In this document: positions 30,883 to 36,177 of the stretch, piece by piece | Position numbering within the stretch: position 1 is the stretch's first letter | Layout of the letters: every line of letters begins with the position of its first letter | From: Aquipseudomonas alcaligenes NBRC 14159 | GTDB taxonomy: Bacteria > Pseudomonadota > Gammaproteobacteria > Pseudomonadales > Pseudomonadaceae | Length of the DNA stretch: 36,177 nucleotides | Assembly: GCF_000467105.1 (NCBI RefSeq) | Contig: NZ_BATI01000044.1 | Coordinates: forward strand, 1 to 36,177 | Direction: 5' to 3' | Notes under the pieces: generated by a model | Seen by the model: only the letters and a program-made list of their open reading frames with translations | What the model was told of the DNA's origin: nothing | The model's database searches: none | Position numbers and translations under genes: made by a program

Positions 30883-32513
30883 AACGCCTGCTTTGCGCCC
30901 TCCTCCTCTGCCTGTGCGGCACCCAGCTGTGGGCCGCCGGCTTCTCCGCCACCGTCGACCGCGCGCGCCTGAACGAGGGCGAGACCTTCGACCTGATCCT
31001 CGAGTCCGAGGACGTCACCCAGTTCGGCATGCCCGACCTCACGCCGCTGCGCGACCAGTTCGAAGTCGTCAGCACGCGCCAGGAGAACCGCCTCTCCACC
31101 TTCGCCGGCCAGGCTCGTTCCAGCACCCGCTGGATCGTCACCCTGCTGCCGCGGCAGAGCGGCTATGTGGTGGTGCCGCCACTCAAACTGGGCGACGCGC
31201 AGAGCCAGCCGATCACCCTGCAGGTGCTGAAGAACGACCCCAACAGCGGCGGCAAGCTGGCACCGATCTTCATCGACGCCAGCCTGGATCGCGAGAGCGT
31301 CTATGTGCAGGCCCAGGCGGTGCTGACCCTGCGCATCTACCACTCGGTGTCGCTGTATGACGACAGCAGCCTGACCCCGCTGAGCATCCCCGACGCCCGC
31401 GTCGAGCAACTGGGCGACCCACGCACCTTCGAGACCGACATCAACGGCGTGCGCCACGGCGTGATCGAGCTGCGCTACGCCATCTTCCCGCAGCAGAGCG
31501 GCGAGCTGAGCATTCCTGCGCAGGTGTTCAGCGCCACGCCGGTGGAGCGTTCCAACGGCTATGAATTCAACCCCTTCGGCCCGCGTCCCGGGCGACCGAC
31601 GCGGGTCAAGTCGCCGGAAATCCCGCTCGAGGTGAAGCCGCGCCCGGCCAGCTGGCCGGCCGATGTGCCCTGGCTGCCGGCGCGCGCCCTGACCCTGAGC
31701 GAGGCCTGGAACCCGGAACCCAAGGCCGTCACGGTCGGCGACTCGCTGACCCGCAGCCTGATGCTGCGCGCCGAGGGCCTGTCCAGCGCCCAGCTGCCGC
31801 CCCTGCCGATCCAGGACAGCGCCGGCCTGCGGCGCTATCCGGACCAGCCGCAGCAGCGCAACGAGGTCAACGACAAGGGCCTGATCGGCAGCCGCGAGGA
31901 AAGCGAGGCCCTGGTGCCGAGCCAGAGTGGCCGCATCACCCTGCCGGAAGTGCAGGTGCTGTGGTGGAACACCGAACTGGACCGCCTGGAGAGCGCCAGC
32001 CTGCCAGCCCGCACCCTGAAAGTGGCGAGCAACCCGAGCCTGGAAGTGGAAGCCCCGGTGGGTGGCCAGGCAGTCGCCCGCGACGCGGCCCAGGTACTGC
32101 TCTGGCCCTGGCAACTGGCCTGCGCCCTGCTCGCCCTGACCACCGTGCTGGGCTTCGGCCTGTGGTGGCATGCGCGCCGCCAGCCGGCCATCCTGCCCAC
32201 CGCACAGACCGGCCCCAGCCCACGCACGCTGCTCGACGACCTCAAGCGCGCCTGCCTGGCCAATGACCCGCAGGCCACCCGCCAGGCGCTGGACGCCTGG
32301 GCACGCCAGCAACCGGAAACCCTGGCCGACATGGCGGCGCGCTTCGCCACCCTGTCCGATGCGCTCGACGGCCTGAACGGTGCGCTCTACAGCGAAACCG
32401 GCAATCAGTGGCAGGGCGAAAGCCTGTGGAAGGCCATTCGCAGCCTGCCGCCACTGGAGGCGGCCGCCAGCCCGCAGGAGACCAGCCCGCTGCCGCCCCT
32501 GTACCCGCGCTGA
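30879..32513 (+). CDS. BatD-like membrane protein with N-terminal signal and C-terminal membrane helix
   Basis: The 544-residue protein has a cleavable signal (about 1-20, ...GTQLWAA), then repeated beta-sandwich segments typical of BatD ('oxygen tolerance' family): FSATVDRARLNEGETFDLIL and TRQENRLSTFAGQARSSTRWIVTLLP. A later domain has LTLSEAWNPEPKAVTVGDSLTRSLML. A C-terminal helix (about 406-424, WPWQLACALLALTTVLGFGLWWHA) precedes a cytoplasmic helical tail. The bulk is therefore periplasmic. BatD is the usual last member of the MoxR/Bat machine, first described in Bacteroides as aerotolerance genes; in pseudomonads the role is an envelope or stress function not settled. ATGA overlap with the preceding gene shows coupling. 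Confidence 0.93.
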   Translation: MKRLLCALLLCLCGTQLWAAGFSATVDRARLNEGETFDLILESEDVTQFGMPDLTPLRDQFEVVSTRQENRLSTFAGQARSSTRWIVTLLPRQSGYVVVPPLKLGDAQSQPITLQVLKNDPNSGGKLAPIFIDASLDRESVYVQAQAVLTLRIYHSVSLYDDSSLTPLSIPDARVEQLGDPRTFETDINGVRHGVIELRYAIFPQQSGELSIPAQVFSATPVERSNGYEFNPFGPRPGRPTRVKSPEIPLEVKPRPASWPADVPWLPARALTLSEAWNPEPKAVTVGDSLTRSLMLRAEGLSSAQLPPLPIQDSAGLRRYPDQPQQRNEVNDKGLIGSREESEALVPSQSGRITLPEVQVLWWNTELDRLESASLPARTLKVASNPSLEVEAPVGGQAVARDAAQVLLWPWQLACALLALTTVLGFGLWWHARRQPAILPTAQTGPSPRTLLDDLKRACLANDPQATRQALDAWARQQPETLADMAARFATLSDALDGLNGALYSETGNQWQGESLWKAIRSLPPLEAAASPQETSPLPPLYPR

Positions 32514-32536
32514 CAACCACGTCAAGGATGGAACCC

Positions 32537-33154
32537 ATGACCCTCAGGGAAGAACTCGCTGCCTTCTACCGCCGCTGCGGCTTCAGCGACACCGCCGATC
32601 GCAAGGCCTGCACCGTGCCGGTCTACACCGGCTGCCTGCTGGTGCCGCTGCCGAACATCGAGACGCGCCACATCTACCTGAAGTACCACGACCTGCACCA
32701 CATCGTGACCGGCTACAGCACCGGGCGCATCGGCGAGGGCGAGGTCAGCGCCTGGGAGCTGGGCACCGGCTCGATGCTCAACTCGCCCCTGCTCGGCACC
32801 ATGAACCTGATCGCCCTCTCCACCGGCCTGGTGCTGCAGCCGAAACGCATGTGGCGCGCCTTCCGCCGCGGCTGCCGCAGCCGCAACCTGTACCCGCTGG
32901 CCATGCGCGAGCGGATCGACGCCGACCACTGGCCCGACCTGCCCGCCCTGCGCCAGGAACTGTTGGAAAGCCGCCGCGATCCGCTGCCGCTGGCCCTGCG
33001 CGCCATCGAGTTCGGCGCCTACGCGGCGCTGGCCATGCTGATCCACGCGCTGATCGCCATCCCCGCCATGATCACCCGCGTAGTCACCGATATCGGCCTG
33101 GGTTACAGCTTTATCCAGGCGGTAAAGCCGACCAGGCGTAGCGATCTGTACTGA
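32537..33154 (+). CDS. Coq4-like protein with intact HDxxHx11E zinc motif
   Basis: The 205-residue protein holds HDLHH at 51-55 followed by E67 exactly eleven residues after H55, the zinc/ligand motif of Coq4 (ubiquinone biosynthesis). Around it are YLKYHDLHHIVTGY and GEVSAWEL, and a helix-rich C-terminal half with a hydrophobic stretch (about 163-187) that may be membrane-peripheral. Coq4 proteins support the C1 decarboxylation/hydroxylation step of ubiquinone synthesis. Whether this distant member does so is unknown, since pseudomonads already use the UbiH/UbiI/UbiF-type route. ATG 32537 was preferred to an upstream ATG at 32528 for spacing to AAGG. It lies 23 bases after BatD with the same direction, so it is probably part of the MoxR/Bat operon. 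Confidence 0.85.
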   Translation: MTLREELAAFYRRCGFSDTADRKACTVPVYTGCLLVPLPNIETRHIYLKYHDLHHIVTGYSTGRIGEGEVSAWELGTGSMLNSPLLGTMNLIALSTGLVLQPKRMWRAFRRGCRSRNLYPLAMRERIDADHWPDLPALRQELLESRRDPLPLALRAIEFGAYAALAMLIHALIAIPAMITRVVTDIGLGYSFIQAVKPTRRSDLY

Positions 33155-33225
33155 GCTCGAGAAGACTTTATTCCCAGAGGACCAGCTAACGGCCAAAAGC
33201 GGACGATTGCTGGCAGGTATTCAAG

Positions 33226-34140
33226 CTATGTCCCCAGGCCCTGGGGAAATAGCTTGGGGTTTGAGAAAGCCTGCTTAAGGTGGTCGTACACCAATCGCAC
33301 CCGCTTCGATACAGGACCCTGCTGCGGGCGGTATATGAACAGATCCCATGGCGCTGGAGCGAGATCAGCCAAAACAGCAACCAGCTTTCCTGACCGCAGA
33401 TGAGGCTCAGCCAGATAGGCAGGAATTTGGCCAAAACACATGCCTGCCAGGGTGGCTTCCAATTCCGTATCGGGATCATCACAGATAAGAGCTGGCTGCC
33501 TGGGCGTGAACGTTTGCCCGTCGGCAAATAGCCAAGGCCAAGGGCGGCCATTTTTCCGGTCGATCAGGACTGAAAGTGGCAGCTTAGCTAAGGCATCCAA
33601 AGATTTAGGTGGTGTCTTTTGGCCTATGAGAGACGGGCACGCGACAACGTAAAACGGCACGGGAGCTAAGGCACGTGCAACGTAGCGCCGGTCGCGAATA
33701 ACCCCCACCCTGATACCAATATCGATATGCGCCTCGACAGCATCAGTCATCTGATCTTCCAAGCGGAGATCGAATTGCAGGTCAGGATGTGCAGCGGCCA
33801 GGGGCTGAAGAAACGGTATTAGGAAGCGCCTGCCAATAGCATGTGGAGCCGTAATCCCCACCCTACCTGACAGCTCAGGCTCCGTCCTGTGCGACCGGAA
33901 TAGCGTATCGAAATGATCCAGAGCTGACCTGGCATCTTTGGCGTAATCCTGACCGAAAGCAGTGATGCTCACCTGGCGGGTATTGCGGTGGAACAGCGAT
34001 TCGCCAAGCTCAGTTTCCAGGGCTTGAATGGCTCGAGTCACCCCTTGTGGGGAGATGCCTAATCGAGTTGCCGCTTCGCGGAAGCTACCTGCCTCTGCTG
34101 CTGTGCAAAAAATCCTAACCATCTCCATGCGGTTAAGCAT
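33226..34140 (-). CDS. LysR-family transcriptional regulator
   Basis: The 304-residue regulator has the winged HTH at residues 1-60 (MVRIFCTAAEAGSFREAATRLGISPQGVTRAIQALETELGESLFHRNTR). A LysR substrate-binding domain follows (GRVGITAPHAIGRRFLIPFL, ILIDRKN-like block). Such proteins bind DNA as tetramers and activate or repress a divergent operon in response to a small molecule. It diverges from a short-chain dehydrogenase gene with 144 bases between starts, which hold a candidate operator. ATG 34138-34140 is preceded by GGGAGGGG. The gene shows more mixed codon use and lower GC than the MoxR operon, as do the two divergent genes, which suggests that the module arrived together. Confidence 0.93.
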   Translation of the reverse strand: MLNRMEMVRIFCTAAEAGSFREAATRLGISPQGVTRAIQALETELGESLFHRNTRQVSITAFGQDYAKDARSALDHFDTLFRSHRTEPELSGRVGITAPHAIGRRFLIPFLQPLAAAHPDLQFDLRLEDQMTDAVEAHIDIGIRVGVIRDRRYVARALAPVPFYVVACPSLIGQKTPPKSLDALAKLPLSVLIDRKNGRPWPWLFADGQTFTPRQPALICDDPDTELEATLAGMCFGQIPAYLAEPHLRSGKLVAVLADLAPAPWDLFIYRPQQGPVSKRVRLVYDHLKQAFSNPKLFPQGLGT

Positions 34141-34155
34141 GTTGCCCCTCCCATT

Positions 34156-34174
34156 TATTCCATTTTCAGGAATA
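34156..34174. promoter_or_regulatory. Candidate LysR-type operator in the divergent promoter region
   Basis: TATTCC (34156-34161) and GGAATA (34169-34174) form a perfect 6+6 inverted repeat with a 7-base spacer, 16 bases upstream of the lysR start codon. LysR boxes are commonly T-N11-A inverted repeats; this one fits the style. Regulation of both directions is inferred. Confidence 0.55.
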
Positions 34175-34284
34175 GCATAATCCAATCATTTCCATTTATT
34201 GAGATCAATCATGGGTCTAAAGTTTGCGCACTGCCAGGTTAACCAGCCATGGCGAAGTACAAACCCGCCGATGAGGTTCTCAGC

Positions 34285-35028
34285 ATGAGCAATAACATTT
34301 CTGGAAAAGTTGTCGTTATCACCGGTGCCAGCAGCGGCCTAGGGGAGGCTACTGCACGCCACCTTGCTGCGCTTGGCGCTCGCGTAGTGCTGGCTGCACG
34401 TCGCAAAGATAAACTCGACGCATTGGTGGCTGAGCTGACCAATGCAGGTGGTCAGGCAATCGCGTATCAGACCGATGTTACCTCTCAGGAAGAGGTCAAA
34501 ACGCTCATTCAAGGTGCCGTGGACACCTACGGTCGCATTGATGTACTGGTCAACAATGCCGGACTGATGGCGATTGCACCGCTCAGCGATGCTCGCACTG
34601 ACGAGTGGGATCGCATGGTCGATATCAACATCAAGGGGCTGCTGTACGGAGTCGCGGCTGCATTGCCAGTCTTCCAGAAACAAAACAGTGGTCACTTCAT
34701 CAACATCGCATCGGTTGCAGGCCTGAAGGTGTTCAGCCCAGGTGGCACCGTGTACAGCGGCACCAAGTTTGCTGTGCGGGCTATCTCCGAAGGACTGCGT
34801 CACGAAGTCGGTGGCAGTATCCGCACCACGACTATCGAACCGGGTGCCGTGGACTCCGAACTGAAATTCGGCAGTTCCCACCAGCAGAGCCGCGACTTCG
34901 TGGTGGACTTCTACAAGCAAGCAATTCCCGCCGAATCCGTCGCACGGGCTATCGCCTTTGCGATTGAACAGCCTGCTGACGTGGATATTAACGAGATCGT
35001 TCTGCGCCCAACCGTGCAGGAATTCTAA
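34285..35028 (+). CDS. Short-chain dehydrogenase/reductase (SDR)
   Basis: The 247-residue enzyme is a classical SDR: TGASSGLG cofactor motif at 13-20, NNAG in the middle, catalytic S143 (INIASVAG) and Y157/K161 (YSGTK). It oxidises or reduces an alcohol/carbonyl with NAD(P)(H) in the cytoplasm; the substrate is unknown. The typical arginine or lysine shortly after the first strand (AARRKDKL) hints at NADP preference. ATG 34285 was chosen over 34249 because GAGG lies eight bases upstream and the Rossmann strand begins soon after. It is divergent from lysR and 56 bases upstream of a medium-chain reductase gene on the same strand, so a regulator-controlled two-enzyme unit is likely. Confidence 0.94.
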   Translation: MSNNISGKVVVITGASSGLGEATARHLAALGARVVLAARRKDKLDALVAELTNAGGQAIAYQTDVTSQEEVKTLIQGAVDTYGRIDVLVNNAGLMAIAPLSDARTDEWDRMVDINIKGLLYGVAAALPVFQKQNSGHFINIASVAGLKVFSPGGTVYSGTKFAVRAISEGLRHEVGGSIRTTTIEPGAVDSELKFGSSHQQSRDFVVDFYKQAIPAESVARAIAFAIEQPADVDINEIVLRPTVQEF

Positions 35029-35036
35029 TGAGTTGA

Positions 35037-35062
35037 GGGCCTGTCGCTTCGGCGTCAGGCCC
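35037..35062 (+). terminator. Intercistronic hairpin with UUCG tetraloop
   Basis: GGGCCTG (35037-35043) pairs with CAGGCCC (35056-35062), and inside CGC-TTCG-GCG forms a short stem closed by a UUCG tetraloop, an unusually stable RNA fold. There is no U-run, so it may partly attenuate or stabilise RNA between the SDR and reductase genes rather than terminate fully. Confidence 0.6.
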
Positions 35063-35084
35063 CGCTTATCTGGAGTGAAAAGCT

Positions 35085-36107
35085 GTGAGCAACATAACTG
35101 AATCGCTGTCGAGTGGTGGGCTGATGAAGGCCTTGCGCCTAGATAGCTATGACGAGAGCACCCTGCTTGAGGTCGAAGTCGCAGAGCCTTCGCCGCAACA
35201 AGGGCAGGTACTGGTAAGGATTAAAGCCAGCGGCGTTAACCCAATCGACTACAAAATTCGCCTGGGGCAGGCCCCTTACGCGATGCCTGAGTTACCAGCG
35301 ATCATTGGCACTGATTTGGCGGGCGTCGTTGAGGCTGTGGGCGAAGGCGTTACTCAGTTCCAAGTTGGGGATGAGGTGTATGGTCTGACTGGCGGTGTGC
35401 GTGGATTGCAGGGATCTTTGGCCCAGTACGCGGCAGTCGATGCAAATTTGTTAGCGATCAAGCCTAGAAATCTCAGCATGCGCGAAGCGGCAGCCCTGCC
35501 ACTGGTGACGCTGACTGCATGGGAAGGCCTAGTAGATAAAGCAGCTGTGAAAGCGGGTGACCGCGTGTTGGTTCATGGTGGCGCTGGCGGAGTCGGACAT
35601 GTCGCCGTGCAGCTCGCCAAAGCGTTTGGTGCTGATGTTTATGCAACCGTGTCCCCCGCGAAGCACTCAATCATAGAATCCTACGGGGCAACGCCTATCG
35701 ACTATCAAAGCGTTGGCGTCAATGAGTATGTGGCCCAGCACACTAACGGGGATGGCTTTGACATTATCTATGACACCGTTGGTGGCGAGTCCTTGGATAT
35801 GTCGTTCCATGCCATTCGCCCATATGGACACATTGTCAGCTGCGCTGCATTTTCCTCCCATAACCTGGCTCCAGGCTCCCTGCGCTGCATGACCCTGTCC
35901 GGGGTATTTGTCCTATTGCCAATGCTGTCCGGCAAAGAGCGCGCTCACCATGGCGAAATCTTGCGCAAGGCGGCCCAATTGGCAGAAGCGGGTCAGCTGA
36001 AGCCGCTGGTAGATGAGTTTCGTTTCTCCCTTGACCAGGCTCAGACTGCCCACGAAATGCTTGAACAAGGAGAAATACGAGGTAAGGCCGTCATTGATAT
36101 CGACTAG
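35085..36107 (+). CDS. Medium-chain NADP-dependent reductase, quinone oxidoreductase-like (zinc-independent)
   Basis: The 340-residue protein has the GroES-like N-terminal domain (VLVRIKASGVNPIDYKIR, IIGTDLAGVVEAVG) and a Rossmann domain with HGGAGGVGHVAVQLAK (GAGGVG 166-171). It lacks the zinc-binding cysteines and the catalytic zinc ligands of alcohol dehydrogenases, so it belongs to the quinone oxidoreductase/enone reductase group. Those reduce quinones or alpha,beta-unsaturated carbonyls with NADPH. The start is GTG 35085 with GGAG ten bases upstream; ATG 35124 (giving the family-typical MKAL start) is an alternative. It follows the SDR in the same direction after a hairpin. Coordinate control by the LysR regulator is likely. 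The window ends 70 bases later; no further gene is seen. Confidence 0.93.
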   Translation: MSNITESLSSGGLMKALRLDSYDESTLLEVEVAEPSPQQGQVLVRIKASGVNPIDYKIRLGQAPYAMPELPAIIGTDLAGVVEAVGEGVTQFQVGDEVYGLTGGVRGLQGSLAQYAAVDANLLAIKPRNLSMREAAALPLVTLTAWEGLVDKAAVKAGDRVLVHGGAGGVGHVAVQLAKAFGADVYATVSPAKHSIIESYGATPIDYQSVGVNEYVAQHTNGDGFDIIYDTVGGESLDMSFHAIRPYGHIVSCAAFSSHNLAPGSLRCMTLSGVFVLLPMLSGKERAHHGEILRKAAQLAEAGQLKPLVDEFRFSLDQAQTAHEMLEQGEIRGKAVIDID

Positions 36108-36177
36108 GAGCCTTTGTGGCAGTAATGCACATCGTGCCATGCAGCCGCAGTTATTGACGACACGGATGACCGCTATT

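Overview
The window reads as a chromosomal segment of a high-GC Pseudomonas, most like the P. oleovorans/mendocina/alcaligenes side of the genus. The basis is strong use of C/G-ending codons, gene sets with clear P. aeruginosa counterparts (the NAD-glutamate dehydrogenase GdhB next to a MoxR/VWA 'Bat' operon, and a thiolase/3-hydroxyacyl-CoA dehydrogenase pair), and several families of short palindromic extragenic repeats typical of pseudomonads. Species assignment is inference; no search was run.

Layout. 1-1.4 kb: a scar of integrated DNA (a broken tyrosine recombinase, a small exported DUF4124 protein) beside a tRNA-Ser(GGA) with its own promoter and terminator. 1.4-6.5 kb: housekeeping genes: a small membrane protein, a crotonase, a PlsC acyltransferase, a CorA metal transporter, a class I glutamine amidotransferase, two small ORFs and a periplasmic solute-binding protein. 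6.6-10.1 kb: a leftward two-gene beta-oxidation operon (thiolase, then a bifunctional hydratase/dehydrogenase) split by a palindromic repeat. 10.4-12.0 kb: a small one-helix membrane protein, then a periplasmic rhodanese overlapping a diheme-less, single-heme cytochrome c fusion protein. 12.0-14.9 kb: an accessory patch with a disrupted AT-richer gene fused onto the tail of the cytochrome gene, about 0.9 kb of gene-free DNA packed with perfect hairpins, an orphan 138-residue protein and an orphan lipoprotein. 15.0-18.2 kb: a tight leftward operon of circularly permuted ATP-grasp, alpha-E and transglutaminase-like proteins. 18.6-24.4 kb: a second glutamine amidotransferase and the 1619-residue NAD-GDH. 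24.6-33.2 kb: a rightward set of DUF1353, MoxR, DUF58, DUF4381, VWA (BatA-like), VWA-TPR fusion (BatB/C-like), BatD-like and a Coq4-like protein. 33.2-36.1 kb: a divergent LysR / SDR / medium-chain reductase module with lower-GC, more mixed codon use, probably acquired.

How the genes work together. The two beta-oxidation enzymes carry out successive steps on acyl-CoA. The ATP-grasp/alpha-E/transglutaminase trio is a widespread but biochemically undefined cassette that looks like a peptide or amide-bond making and breaking system. The MoxR-VWA operon encodes an AAA+ ATPase with membrane-anchored VWA and TPR partners, probably an envelope chaperone or complex-assembly machine; here one VWA domain has a degenerate metal site and the operon ends in a protein with an intact Coq4-type zinc motif. 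The LysR regulator probably controls the two divergent reductases through an inverted repeat between them.

The most interesting points are the ATP-grasp trio, the Bat operon with its odd BatB metal site and Coq4-like partner, two rho-independent terminators that follow no visible gene (candidate small RNAs), and the hairpin array at 12.5-13.2 kb.
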